Virus record (IMG/VR): IMGVR_UViG_3300005617_000261
Coordinates: 1 to 32,459 of that record
From: a virus
Length of the DNA: 32,459 bases
Direction: 5' to 3' (one strand)
Positions 20,596 to 29,922 of the stretch are shown in pieces (position 1 is the stretch's first letter; every line of letters starts with the position of its first letter). The notes beneath the pieces were generated by a model, which saw nothing but the letters and a program-made list of their open reading frames with translations, was not told where the DNA came from and did no database searches. A program made the translations under genes and the position numbers.

Positions 20596-22377
20596 ATGTC
20601 TGCGGTTCCCCAGATTAATCAGCAGATCCTTGACGGTGGGCTTGGTATTCCAGCCAGCACCCCGCAACTTTTGCACGTCAAGGTCGGCATCTCCTCGGCT
20701 GGCATTCGGAACAAGGCGCGGCTTCAGACCGATGTAACGCAGTTCGTCACGAGCAACCAGGCCGGCCCGCTTGTCACTGGCGGCGGATTTCATATCCAGC
20801 GCGCAGGTCAATTCTGGTCGGTTCGAACGAATACCAGCGTGAACGGAATCATTGGCCTTGTCACCAAGACCCCGGCCGGGGTCGGGACTGGCACGATGAC
20901 GGCCACGCTTAGCACCTATGTTGTGCATGCGCCGGCACCGGGCGGAGCTCCGCTGAACCTAACGAATGGATTTGTCAGCCTTCCGATCCCTGGAAAGTTG
21001 ACAATCTCTCTCGCCGCTCCTGGCGTCGCCACAAACTACACGGTCATTGGCAAAGATCTCGAAGGGAACATTCTCCCTGCCGAAATCATCGCGCTGGCGG
21101 CTGCTCCGAGTACGGCCCTGAGCGTGAATGAATATACCGAGATCATCTCGATTACTTCGAACATCAACCCGGCTGGCGTGACGTCGTTTACGACCGTTCA
21201 GACTACCCCCGTTGATGCATATGAGATGGTCGTTGAGATCATGGCATCGGGTAGCGTGGCAGCGCAGACCATGCAATTCCGCTACTCGATGGACAATGGG
21301 CGAAGCTTTTCCCCGACGTTGACCGTCAATGCGAGCGGCGTGCATGACCTGCAGACTTACGCACCGGGCGGATCGAACAATCCATATCTCGGATTCAAAC
21401 TAACCTTCGCCGATGGCGCGGGCCCGAGTTTCTTCGTCAAGGGCGACAAGTTCACCTTTGAAACGCAGGCGCCTACGTGGTCGCTAATCGATCTGCTGAC
21501 GGCCATGGATGCCGTTGCGAATGATCCCGATGTGCGGCAACTCTATTCGGGCTTCCATGTCGTTGGCGCTGCAGACGGCACGATCTACTCCTCGGTAGAG
21601 GCGCAGCTCGCAACCTACGCTGACATCAAATATCAATACCGCTTCTGCTACCTTGAAGCGGTTCGGCAGGGCAATACGACCGAGGCAACTTGGGCGGCTG
21701 CGGTCGTTGCAAGCTTCAATGTGACAGGTGTTCGTACTGGCGTCGTTGCGATGGATATGAACATCGACGATCCCACCACGCGAACCTTCCCACGGCGCAA
21801 CTTCGGGTCGGTCTATGTGGCTCGGCTTATGTCGTGCCCGATCTCCGAGTTGCCGTCACATGTCGATTGCGAAACCGTCTACGGGATCAAGACGAATCTC
21901 GAAGGCGCTTCGAAACTCTATCAGGGCGATAACTCCGTCGCGACTCTGACCTTTGCCAACATCGTGACGGCGCGGACCTTCCCGACGCGGCTCGGCTTCT
22001 ACATCACCAAGAGCCTGATCAAGGCAACCGATACTAGCGATTACCTCACGATCACGAATCGACGCGTAATGGATGTGGCCGCGACGGTTGGTTATGATGC
22101 TGCGCTTCCGTTCCTTCAGGCTTCCCTGCTCGCTGATCCATCAACGGGCCGGCTGTCGCAGCCAGAGGCGAACAAGGTAAAGAGCGTCATCGAAGGGAAA
22201 CTCTCGATTGTTCTCGAGGGTGGCTCTCGCCGGCATGTCTCCGGTCTGCGCGTCAACGTGAGTACGCTGAATCCGTTCCTTCAGGATCGGACGCTCAACA
22301 CTGATATCCGAATCGTCCCGCGTGGGGCAGTGGACTTCATTAATCAAGTCTACTCCTACGCTCCGGCACTCACCTAA
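20596..22377 (+). CDS. Tail sheath protein, DUF2586-like
   Basis: The 593-residue product follows the order of contractile sheath proteins: an N-terminal strand region, then a long insertion with beta-rich domains, a central helical region (WSLIDLLTAMDAVANDPDVR, TTEATWAAAVVASFNVTGVR), and a C-terminal ISDTDYLTI-like plus VSTLNPFLQDRTLNTDIRI segment that closes the sheath fold. The size and position before the tube gene fit. DUF2586 is the closest family I recall. The sheath contracts around the tube during infection. Confidence 0.82.
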   Translation: MSAVPQINQQILDGGLGIPASTPQLLHVKVGISSAGIRNKARLQTDVTQFVTSNQAGPLVTGGGFHIQRAGQFWSVRTNTSVNGIIGLVTKTPAGVGTGTMTATLSTYVVHAPAPGGAPLNLTNGFVSLPIPGKLTISLAAPGVATNYTVIGKDLEGNILPAEIIALAAAPSTALSVNEYTEIISITSNINPAGVTSFTTVQTTPVDAYEMVVEIMASGSVAAQTMQFRYSMDNGRSFSPTLTVNASGVHDLQTYAPGGSNNPYLGFKLTFADGAGPSFFVKGDKFTFETQAPTWSLIDLLTAMDAVANDPDVRQLYSGFHVVGAADGTIYSSVEAQLATYADIKYQYRFCYLEAVRQGNTTEATWAAAVVASFNVTGVRTGVVAMDMNIDDPTTRTFPRRNFGSVYVARLMSCPISELPSHVDCETVYGIKTNLEGASKLYQGDNSVATLTFANIVTARTFPTRLGFYITKSLIKATDTSDYLTITNRRVMDVAATVGYDAALPFLQASLLADPSTGRLSQPEANKVKSVIEGKLSIVLEGGSRRHVSGLRVNVSTLNPFLQDRTLNTDIRIVPRGAVDFINQVYSYAPALT

Positions 22378-22390
22378 AGGAGCATGAGAC

Positions 22391-22915
22391 ATGCCCCCTC
22401 GTTTGGCAGCTACTAAGCCTTACCCGCGGACGAATGGTCCATACCATCAGTACGCAAGTGTTTCACTTACCATCAATGGTGTGAACTTCGTCGACTGTGG
22501 GACCATCGGCGGAATCTCTGACAAAGTCGAGCGAACCAAGGTCAAGGGGCTTTCGCGTGTGCCCCTTGGCAAGACCGCAGGCACCTACGATGCGCAGTCG
22601 CTCAAAATCGATTTCTGGTCGACTGTCTGGCCGCTCGTCGAAAACGTGCTTGATCCGCAGGGCGGTGGAACCTTTGACGCGTTCCCGGTTGTCTTCCATC
22701 TTGAGATCTTCGACGAAGGTAGCCCCCTGCAGACCCGTGATTTCGTCGGTGTGAATCTTGAGGAAGTCAGCGAGGAATGGAGCGAAGGTCACGATCCGCT
22801 CAAGGTGTCTTGCACCTTCGATGTGATCGCGATGATCCGCAACGGTCGCAATCCGATCGTGGGCGTCGATTTCGGATTCCAGCCGAACCTACTGCAAGTG
22901 ACTCAGTCTGTTTAA
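22391..22915 (+). CDS. Tail tube protein
   Basis: The 174-residue product is beta-rich (SVSLTINGVNFVDCGTIGGI, VVFHLEIFDEGSPLQTRDFV, VNLEEVSEEWSEGHDPLKVS), as expected of tube proteins that stack as hexamers. It directly follows the sheath gene, and AAGGAG at 22377-22382 sits 8 bases before the ATG. Family not identified by name; the location and size support it. Confidence 0.75.
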   Translation: MPPRLAATKPYPRTNGPYHQYASVSLTINGVNFVDCGTIGGISDKVERTKVKGLSRVPLGKTAGTYDAQSLKIDFWSTVWPLVENVLDPQGGGTFDAFPVVFHLEIFDEGSPLQTRDFVGVNLEEVSEEWSEGHDPLKVSCTFDVIAMIRNGRNPIVGVDFGFQPNLLQVTQSV

Positions 22916-22971
22916 CCAAGCCGCATCTAGCGGCGTAACCGCAGTGTCCGCAAGGACAGGAGGACTGCGAC

Positions 22972-23598
22972 ATGACCACTGAAGATCTCGTCTCGGCGCC
23001 TGGCGCCAAACAGCCACAAACCGTTACCATGGCCGCATCGGAAGGTTCTTCTTCGAATGGCGGAACTCCGCTCCCCAAGAAGACGCTTCGCGCATGGCTT
23101 GAAGACAACGACGTTGCGCCAGAACTCACCTCTGAGATCTGCCCGATGCGCTCCCTTGTGGCCATGGGATGCACGATGCGGCGCTATGACCCTGGGCTCG
23201 CCGGTCGTACGCTCATGGATCGCAATGAAGTGGTGCAGTTGATGCAAGAGGCGCGCGATGAGCACCTCAGAATCATCAACTCGCAAAAGCCAGCGCTTCC
23301 TGAGCATCACGCACCGATCCTGTCCGCGGATGGGATGCTGTTCGCGATGGTCATCAAGAAGCCACAGCCAGGCCAGATCGAAAAGATCAACTCGACGATC
23401 TTCAATGCCGCGGTTTCGCAAGAACGCGATGGCATGAAGTTGACGATGATGTCGAGCATGCTGGCCACTTGCACGCTGTTTCCTGAGTCGGGTCATGTTC
23501 ACCACGTCTTCACGACCTACGGCGGACTCTCTCAGGAGTTCGCTAACAAGTGCATGGCACTCGGACGGCAGGCCGTTGAAGAGATCGTGGGAAAATAG
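22972..23598 (+). CDS. Tail assembly chaperone, short form (G-like, 208 aa)
   Basis: The product has an N-terminal Ser/Gly-rich tail, then KKTLRAWLEDNDVAPELTSE and alternating helices (VVQLMQEARDEHLRIINSQK, QEFANKCMALGRQAVEEIVG). Lying between tube and tape measure, this is the place of the G/T-type chaperones that coat the tape measure during tail assembly. AGGAGG precedes the ATG. Translation of the terminal codons reads GTG GGA AAA TAG, a canonical slippery context. Confidence 0.72.
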   Translation: MTTEDLVSAPGAKQPQTVTMAASEGSSSNGGTPLPKKTLRAWLEDNDVAPELTSEICPMRSLVAMGCTMRRYDPGLAGRTLMDRNEVVQLMQEARDEHLRIINSQKPALPEHHAPILSADGMLFAMVIKKPQPGQIEKINSTIFNAAVSQERDGMKLTMMSSMLATCTLFPESGHVHHVFTTYGGLSQEFANKCMALGRQAVEEIVGK

Positions 23599-23837
23599 GA
23601 GCCATCACAGCCCAGTTTTTCGAGCCGAGCGGCGAGGGCATAGCTGCTCGTTTACTGGCTCGGCTTCTGGGTTGCGATGGCGACCTCGACTCAGACCCGG
23701 ACAAGCAAGCGATCTTAATCCTGCTCGCGCAGGCGCTGATCGGGATGGTGCATACAGGAGCGCTTAACGAAGCACTGGCCCAGATGATTCGGAAGCATGG
23801 CGGAATCCCGATGTTGTGGGTGAAACCGAAAGGCTGA
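22972..23837 (+). CDS. Predicted -1 frameshift fusion, tail chaperone long form (GT-like, 288 aa)
   Basis: A -1 slip on GGGAAAA (23589-23595) just before the TAG would continue for 80 codons from ATA at 23595 to TGA at 23835-23837. The extension starts IGAITAQFFEPSGEGIAARL and is helical and hydrophobic (LARLLGCDGDLDSDPDKQAI, QALIGMVHTGALNEALAQMI), and it has no start codon of its own with a ribosome site. This is the same architecture as lambda G/GT. It ends 4 bases before the GTG of the tape measure gene. Interpreting the extension as a real product is inference from these signals. Confidence 0.72.
23589..23595 (+). promoter_or_regulatory. -1 ribosomal frameshift slippery heptamer GGGAAAA
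   Basis: In zero frame the sequence is GTG GGA AAA TAG, so G_GGA_AAA has exactly the X_XXY_YYZ form. The stop codon immediately after would pause ribosomes. A two-step hairpin (CGAGCC 23621-23626 with GGCTCG 23657-23662, and GAGC/GCTC inside) lies about 25 bases downstream, farther than typical stimulators. Confidence 0.8.
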
Positions 23838-23841
23838 TTAA

Positions 23842-25989
23842 GTGGACCCCCTTGAGTGGATTTTGGCGTTTGTGGATCAAATCTCCGCCCCTGCAAAGGC
23901 GATGACGGGGAACATTCGCGAACTCACCAAGTCCATTAAGGAACTTCAAGAGGCCACAGGGAAGGTTAACCTTTCGGCCGCTCTTCGTGGGGGCGGAGGT
24001 GGGTCAGGAGGCGGGCGATCGTCTGGATCGGGACAAGATCCAGCGGTCGCCTATCTGAAGCAACAGATCCAACTCAACAAAGAGCGAACACGACAGGCCA
24101 AAGAATATGAACGCTTTTGGCAGAAGTCGCTTGCTGCGCAAGAGAAGGGCTCGAAACTCTCGAGCGGCTTTGCCAATATGTGGAGCAAGATCGGCCTCAA
24201 GATGCAGAAGGATCAAGCCGCTGCACTGAAGGCCGCAGAGCCCGGTGTATCGAAAGCCTTTGGCGATATGTGGCAGCGCATCGGCATGAAGATGATGGCC
24301 GATCAAACCAAGGCCATGAAGAAAGCGGCCACCGAAGCAAGGAAGGCTTCAGAACAAGCCGCACATAAGCCCTGGTTTGGAGGCCATAAGAGTTTTGGGG
24401 ATCTGCTAGGAGCGCGAGCAAAGAACAAAGCCAGCGGGATTGCCACCGGAGCAGCTGACGCCATTCTCGGGCTGCCTGGCACCATGATCACGGGAGCAGC
24501 TGGCGCGATCAGTACCATCGTTGAGGGCACCGCAACGATGGCTTTCAATTTCGGCAAAGCCGCGATTTCAGCGCAGGCACTTCGCGAAGACACCGTGGCT
24601 GGGTTCACGGCCATGTTCGGCAGCGCGGATGTTGCAAATAAACTATTCGATCGCGCTCGCGTAATCGCAAAGACAACGAAATTTGACACTGCGGACGTCG
24701 TTCAGGACTTCGGGAAACTCGCTGCTGGTGGATTCAAAATAAACGAGTTGGAAAAGATTTATCTCAGTGCGGCCGACGTCGGTAGCGGACGAAACTCGGC
24801 TGCCCAGCAGCGCTATATGTTGGCCCTTGGAAAACTGAAATCCAGCCCAGAGGCAACCTATGCGACCTTCGCTCAGGGCGCACGCGCGAGCGCTGGACAA
24901 ATAAATGCCAATCAGGCATTGGCCGACATGCTTGGCATTAAAGACCAAAGCAAACTGCGCGATATGTTTAAAGACCGCAAAATCAGCGGCGAGACAGCGG
25001 TTAATGCGCTAGTAGAGGCTTCGCGCAAATACTTCAATGCTGGCACTGGTGGGAAAATTGGCGGCTTAGCGCAATCGCTTGGTGATAAGACATGGTCTGG
25101 AGCAATTAGCAACATCAAGGCCGGATTAGGCGATGTCTTGAATATGCAGTTGCCGGATAATCATCCGATCAATAAATTCAAGTCCTTACTACAGGCAATC
25201 GGGAGTTCTGGTGGACTCTTCGATGAAACAAGCGCGAATGGACGCCGATTTTCTGCTCTTATGTCGCGTTTAGTTGAGGATGTATTTTCTATATTTGGAG
25301 GGTTGGCAGGGAAGGAACAGGACACGATCTCATCGTTGCTGACCCTTGCTGAATCAATGGAGAAACTATTTCGTAGGGCCACTGACTACATCAGGGACAA
25401 GATGGTCCCGGCCATCATGGAGGCCATTAATTCACCGAACCTCGATGATCACTTGGTTGCATTTGCGGCAAAAATAACCGCCATTGTCGGCAAGGGAGTT
25501 TGGCAGGGGATAAAAAGCGGGTTAGTTGGCGACTTCAGCGACGCTGGCCTTGCTCAGCAGCGCAAGTTTTTGCAAGAAAACAACAAGGCCATGTTCGCAA
25601 ATGCGTCATGGGGCTTCAAATCTCCATTTTCCGATGAATCCCCAACTCCGGCGCCATCGGCTAGCGCCACCACAAGTGGACCAATCATGTCCACGGGCGC
25701 CCCAATTCGTTCCTATGCCTCGGGCGGTGTAGTTCCCGGTCCATACGGGAAGCCTCAACTGGCGATCGTTCATGGCGGTGAAGCCTTCATGGGGCTTGGC
25801 GGTGTCATGTCGACCGGCGACATGATGGGCGGTCGCGGTGGTGGTATGAGCATGTCTGTAACTGTTCAAATCATGGGCAGCGCAAACATGGATGAAGCCT
25901 CCCTGAAAGACGTCGTATCACAGGGCGCCTATGATGGATTTATGCGCTGCATGGAGCAAGCAGCCGCTCAGCAGGGAGCGCAGCGCTAA
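23842..25989 (+). CDS. Tape measure protein (715 aa)
   Basis: GTG 23842 is the start. The long, Ala/Gly/Lys-rich, mostly helical protein has an early Gly/Ser-rich linker (GGGGGSGGGRSSGSG), coiled-coil regions (IQLNKERTRQAKEYERFWQK), a hydrophobic middle (around 205-235), and a C-terminal Gly/Met-rich region (SYASGGVVPGPYGKPQLAIV, GEAFMGLGGVMSTGDMMGGR). The C-terminal GGxVPGPxG...GEA pattern is common in tape measures. At about 0.15 nm per residue it would suit a tail near 100 nm long, a rough inference. Confidence 0.88.
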   Translation: MDPLEWILAFVDQISAPAKAMTGNIRELTKSIKELQEATGKVNLSAALRGGGGGSGGGRSSGSGQDPAVAYLKQQIQLNKERTRQAKEYERFWQKSLAAQEKGSKLSSGFANMWSKIGLKMQKDQAAALKAAEPGVSKAFGDMWQRIGMKMMADQTKAMKKAATEARKASEQAAHKPWFGGHKSFGDLLGARAKNKASGIATGAADAILGLPGTMITGAAGAISTIVEGTATMAFNFGKAAISAQALREDTVAGFTAMFGSADVANKLFDRARVIAKTTKFDTADVVQDFGKLAAGGFKINELEKIYLSAADVGSGRNSAAQQRYMLALGKLKSSPEATYATFAQGARASAGQINANQALADMLGIKDQSKLRDMFKDRKISGETAVNALVEASRKYFNAGTGGKIGGLAQSLGDKTWSGAISNIKAGLGDVLNMQLPDNHPINKFKSLLQAIGSSGGLFDETSANGRRFSALMSRLVEDVFSIFGGLAGKEQDTISSLLTLAESMEKLFRRATDYIRDKMVPAIMEAINSPNLDDHLVAFAAKITAIVGKGVWQGIKSGLVGDFSDAGLAQQRKFLQENNKAMFANASWGFKSPFSDESPTPAPSASATTSGPIMSTGAPIRSYASGGVVPGPYGKPQLAIVHGGEAFMGLGGVMSTGDMMGGRGGGMSMSVTVQIMGSANMDEASLKDVVSQGAYDGFMRCMEQAAAQQGAQR

Positions 25990-26702
25990 TGCCGAGTTCC
26001 ACGAAGATTTGGGTTCCGTATCCGACGGCAGAAAATCCACTAATCTGGCCAGATCTTTACGAATGGGACTCCATCCAAATCGGAAGCCTTGCGTTCCCAA
26101 TTGAGGGCGTTCCAAAATACGAACGGCATTTGAGCGCAGATCCGAAGAAGCCAAAAGGATCTGACTATTACTCAATTACATCACATGGCATTAAACCATC
26201 ACCGATTCACATTACCCTGAAACTTTGGGTGGATGTTTCCACCGGCAAAAACTATCTCGATATGTATCGAGATGTTTTGCCTGAACTTATTCCACCAAGA
26301 CTATCTAAACGCTTCTCGGTTGCGATTTATCATCCAGCATTGGCCGGCTTTGGTGTATCCAGCGTGGTATTTACAAAGACCTCAACACCTCAACCCGTAG
26401 GCGGCTTGGTCTTTCATGCTGAACTTGAGGCGATTGATGCTCGAGACGTGAAAGACGGGCAATCCCAGAAGGAAAAGAAAAAGCCAAGTTCCGCTTCGCT
26501 GGCTGCTGCTGGACAGGAGTTTGGGCCGCCAGATCTAGAGTCGCCCCGTGCTCAACAAATTCGACGTGTCACTGCTCCGATACTCGAACAAATGCGTGTT
26601 GCCGAATTGAATCGCACAAGGGCCCAGGTTGCGGGTTTCTTTGAGTCGCAGGCAATGCAGGGCAAATTGAATACTCCGGCCAGCCGGAGCGGTGCGCCAT
26701 GA
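25989..26702 (+). CDS. Baseplate / tail hub-adaptor-like protein (237 aa)
   Basis: The ATG at 25989 overlaps the tape measure stop by one base (TAATG). The N-terminal half has aromatic beta strands (WVPYPTAENPLIWPDLYEWD, GIKPSPIHITLKLWVDVS), the C-terminal third is charged and helical (VTAPILEQMRVAELNRTRAQ). In the Mu order this slot is gp43, which is a DNA circularisation/hub-adaptor protein. Similarity at sequence level is not evident, so the call rests on position. Confidence 0.5.
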   Translation: MPSSTKIWVPYPTAENPLIWPDLYEWDSIQIGSLAFPIEGVPKYERHLSADPKKPKGSDYYSITSHGIKPSPIHITLKLWVDVSTGKNYLDMYRDVLPELIPPRLSKRFSVAIYHPALAGFGVSSVVFTKTSTPQPVGGLVFHAELEAIDARDVKDGQSQKEKKKPSSASLAAAGQEFGPPDLESPRAQQIRRVTAPILEQMRVAELNRTRAQVAGFFESQAMQGKLNTPASRSGAP

Positions 26703-28204
26703 GTGACATTCAACTCGGCGGCTATTCAGTTTTCCGTGGACGCATCACGCTACCGCGTCGCGGCAACTGGGAATCGCGCTGGTCCTACGTTGATGATCAA
26801 TTTCCAGTCGGCGTGTTTGCTGGCGCGATCATCGGCGAGCAGATCAGCGGCTATGCAATGCGCAGCGGTGCGCCGTTCCTTGAGGGCCAGATTCAGGCCG
26901 TCGGTGGCATGGGCAACATCACCCCATCGAAGATCGTCGACTGCCGAGATTACCGATATGCAAGCTTTGCGCAGATTGCTCGCGAACTCATACAAGATGC
27001 TGGCGAACAAGTCGCCGAAGATGTCCTAGTCGGCATCGATCAGCAACTCGTCGGCTGGACGCGCTTTCAGGGGCCTTGGCTCGCAGAACTTGAGCGACTC
27101 ATCGCGACGCGAAATGATCCCAATGGAATCAACGACGGCACGACCTGGAAAGTGCGCCTCTCTGATGGTCAAATCGAAGTCCGTCCGCTTGTCGAACAAG
27201 ACACCTCGCCAGATCTAACGATTCTTGCCGATAAGGTCACTGAGCGAAAACGCATTTACGCGCTCGACAGCGAAGAGAGCGGACTCGTTATCAAACCGGG
27301 CGATCGATTTGATGGCATCGTCGTTGACACCGTTGAGTATCAATTCGAGACGGACGCGACGCGGGTTGAGGTCTATTACCACCTAATCGGCGACACAGAC
27401 ACTCCAAGCAAGGAACCACGCCTAGACCGCATGGCGGCTCTCTGGCAAGACCTGATCGACCTTGGAATTGCTCGCTATCGTGACACGCATGTCGACCCTT
27501 TAGGCTATTACTTCGGCACGGTCCGTGCTGTTCGTTCAAATGGCGACGTCGATATCGAGGCCGACGATAAGCGCATCGGATTCGTAAACGATGTTCCGAT
27601 TTTCTCAGGGCTTCCCGGTTGGCAACTAAAGCCAGTCGCTAAGAGTCTTGCCTCTCAGGGCGCCCGCGTTCTGTTCGGCTGGCAGGGTGGCGACAAGTCG
27701 AAGAAGTGCTGCATTGCATGGGCTGCCGATCCTGCTGCGACGCTAGACAGTGCAAGCATCGAAGCGGCGTCGCTTGTTGAATATAAAGTCCCAACCCATC
27801 GTGTGATCGGAAACTCCGAGGTTACCGATGGCGATGACCGGACTGAGCATGATGTAGGCATTGGCCCAGAACTCACGATTGCGGATGCCAGAGTTGAGGC
27901 CGCTACCGGATTTGGAGCAGCTGTCATTCTTGGTATGGATGGGACGGATTCAGCCTTCACTGTTAGAGTACAGGCTGATACCGCCGCGAATCCGCCGGCA
28001 ACCGGTGGGGTTGCTGTTATTGTCACGCCGCGTCGAGCCTTTGGCAAAGTTCCTCGCAGTGTGCAGGTAACGGGCGCAGATGATGGGGGCACCGCTGCCG
28101 TCTATCCAGGGGGCTATGGTTCTGCGAATGAGATCAAAATCACCGTTGGCAAGGGCTTAACCAAGGCTGGGATTTATCGATTCAGTGTGCAGGTCAAAGA
28201 GTAG
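26699..28204 (+). CDS. Baseplate hub protein, Mu gpP-like, with spike-like OB region
   Basis: ATGA overlap with the previous gene. The first 215 residues resemble gpP/gpD-type hubs (SDIQLGGYSVFRGRITLPRR, WLAELERLIATRND), followed by beta-rich regions. Residues about 270-342 look like the OB-fold of phage spike/gp45 proteins: YYFGTVRAVRSNGDVDIEAD then ...ASQGARVLFGWQGGDKSKKC, similar to G.V...G..V..D.....V.V.F.GGDKSK. No separate spike gene lies between this one and the gp46-like gene, so a hub-spike fusion is possible. The last 110 residues may be an extra domain. Confidence 0.62.
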   Translation: MSDIQLGGYSVFRGRITLPRRGNWESRWSYVDDQFPVGVFAGAIIGEQISGYAMRSGAPFLEGQIQAVGGMGNITPSKIVDCRDYRYASFAQIARELIQDAGEQVAEDVLVGIDQQLVGWTRFQGPWLAELERLIATRNDPNGINDGTTWKVRLSDGQIEVRPLVEQDTSPDLTILADKVTERKRIYALDSEESGLVIKPGDRFDGIVVDTVEYQFETDATRVEVYYHLIGDTDTPSKEPRLDRMAALWQDLIDLGIARYRDTHVDPLGYYFGTVRAVRSNGDVDIEADDKRIGFVNDVPIFSGLPGWQLKPVAKSLASQGARVLFGWQGGDKSKKCCIAWAADPAATLDSASIEAASLVEYKVPTHRVIGNSEVTDGDDRTEHDVGIGPELTIADARVEAATGFGAAVILGMDGTDSAFTVRVQADTAANPPATGGVAVIVTPRRAFGKVPRSVQVTGADDGGTAAVYPGGYGSANEIKITVGKGLTKAGIYRFSVQVKE

Positions 28205-28207
28205 GTC

Positions 28208-28648
28208 ATGGCGAACACAGACACCACAAACTACGGCTCTGACCTTTCGACATATGCAAACCCTGCAAGTGGTATTGCCGACCTCGATCCGACGTTTAGC
28301 GTGATCTCCGGTCCGCGCGTGGTCGTTGAGCGCATCGCCCGTAAGTTGATGACCCCTACCGGGTCGATGCTTAAGGCCGGTTGGGGGTTCGATCTGCGCA
28401 GCGTTCTGCAATCTTCATTGACCTCAGCGCAGGTCAATCAACTCCGCGGCATTCTGCAGGATCAGATCGAGCAAGAGCCCGAAGTAGACAGCGTAGATCT
28501 TCGAATCGATTACACGATTCAACTCGCGCGCATGGATATCACTGGAACCATCACGCTAATTACCGGTGAAGAGTTCCCCTTAGTCTTTGTGATTACTCCT
28601 GACTTGGTGCAGCCGATTATCGATGACATCGTGGGGGTGACTTCCTAA
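28208..28648 (+). CDS. Baseplate wedge protein, gp25 / Mu gp46-like (146 aa)
   Basis: Residues 40-110 match the gp25-like lysozyme family used in baseplates: LMTPTGSMLKAGWGFDLRSV (RxLxTP.G.L....GWG.DL in the family), followed by QLRGILQDQIEQEPEVDSVD and VDLRIDYTIQLARMDITGTI. These proteins form the wedge or inner baseplate that links to the sheath. Position before a J-like gene supports it. Only AGG lies near the start. Confidence 0.78.
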   Translation: MANTDTTNYGSDLSTYANPASGIADLDPTFSVISGPRVVVERIARKLMTPTGSMLKAGWGFDLRSVLQSSLTSAQVNQLRGILQDQIEQEPEVDSVDLRIDYTIQLARMDITGTITLITGEEFPLVFVITPDLVQPIIDDIVGVTS

Positions 28649-29922
28649 TGGTCGCGACACTTACTGATCTGCTGGCAGTCAAAACGCCCCTTGAGAATTT
28701 CAAGGGGCTTCTCGACACACTAGCGCTTCTCGGCTTTCCGAATACTGGCAACTGGACCACGGGAACCGTACCGAACACGCTGCTGCAGACATTCGCGTTT
28801 CCGATGACGGACTTTCAGGACTCCCGGCGACAATTCGCCTCGGGTGGCTTGCTCGATCTCGCTGGAACCGTCGTTGATCCGATCACGGGCGATACGCCTT
28901 GGCTGACTCTGCATGCCGATCAGGTCTTCAATAACCAGCGCTTCCCAGCCGTAGCCGCTGAGATTGACGTTAACTTCACGGATGCGGCAAACCAGGGACC
29001 TTTCACAATCGCACCGGGAGGCGCGGGTGTTTCGGTTGGTCCCGGCGCTGCTATCTATCGAACCATAAATACAGCGAACGTGATTCTGCCCCTTGGTGGC
29101 ACGGTTACGATTCGAGTCAGAGCCCCAAGTCCTGGTAGCGCTTTCAATGTTCCCGATGGATCGCTGACATTCTTTGCGGCCGGTCGACTCCCTGGGGTGA
29201 CCGTCAATAACCCAGGGCCGAATTCAATTAAGATCGCAGGGACCAATACCGAAGGCGCTCCACCTCTTACGGCGCGATGTCGAAGCAAATGGGCCCTTCT
29301 CTCAAGCGGTAGCACCATTCAGGCGTATATGAACTGGTCGCTATACGCAGGACAGGGGCAGGTCGGCAAGGTCAAGACCATCGTCAATGACGATCTTACG
29401 GATCCCGGGCTCGTTAAGGTCTATCTTGCCAGCCCTGCAGGCGGCGGTGTAGCTGCTGCCGTTGTGACTGCAGTTCAGACCTTTATCGCCCCCCTCTCTC
29501 CGTCGGGTGCTCGAACCGGGGCACGCATTCCTGAAACCGCGAAATGCTTGGTCTTCTCGGCAAAATCAACAAGTTGCTATATCAAGGCAACGATTTTTGT
29601 CTATCCCGAGTATAACAATACTGATTTCATGGTGAACTTAAATGCCGACATCTCGGCATATCAGGCTGCATTTCCGATCGGTGGAGTCGATGGGCAAACC
29701 CCGGGGGCTGGTGGATATGTCCCGATATCACGCATCACGCAATTATTGCTGAATCGTAGTGGCGTCGCTCTCGATCCGGCCCAAGAGGTTTTTAATCAAA
29801 ACACCCAACTTGGGTACGATGGAATTACCTTCTTCTTCGGAGATCTCGGACTCAGTAATTTAGATTCTGTCACCTTCGACACGAGCAACATCACTCTAGT
29901 CTCAATACCGAGGCCAACGTAA
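28648..29922 (+). CDS. Baseplate J-like protein, Mu gp47-like (424 aa)
   Basis: A one-base TAATG overlap starts the gene. The N-terminal part has LTDLLAVKTPLENFKGLLDT and the central region resembles baseplate J: ASGGLLDLAGTV near 65-76, FNVPDGSLTFFA and the NTEGAPPLTARCRSKWALLS motif (near 210), where the family has an Asp/Glu-rich arginine loop. Length and location agree. J-type proteins connect inner to outer baseplate. Confidence 0.78.
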   Translation: MVATLTDLLAVKTPLENFKGLLDTLALLGFPNTGNWTTGTVPNTLLQTFAFPMTDFQDSRRQFASGGLLDLAGTVVDPITGDTPWLTLHADQVFNNQRFPAVAAEIDVNFTDAANQGPFTIAPGGAGVSVGPGAAIYRTINTANVILPLGGTVTIRVRAPSPGSAFNVPDGSLTFFAAGRLPGVTVNNPGPNSIKIAGTNTEGAPPLTARCRSKWALLSSGSTIQAYMNWSLYAGQGQVGKVKTIVNDDLTDPGLVKVYLASPAGGGVAAAVVTAVQTFIAPLSPSGARTGARIPETAKCLVFSAKSTSCYIKATIFVYPEYNNTDFMVNLNADISAYQAAFPIGGVDGQTPGAGGYVPISRITQLLLNRSGVALDPAQEVFNQNTQLGYDGITFFFGDLGLSNLDSVTFDTSNITLVSIPRPT

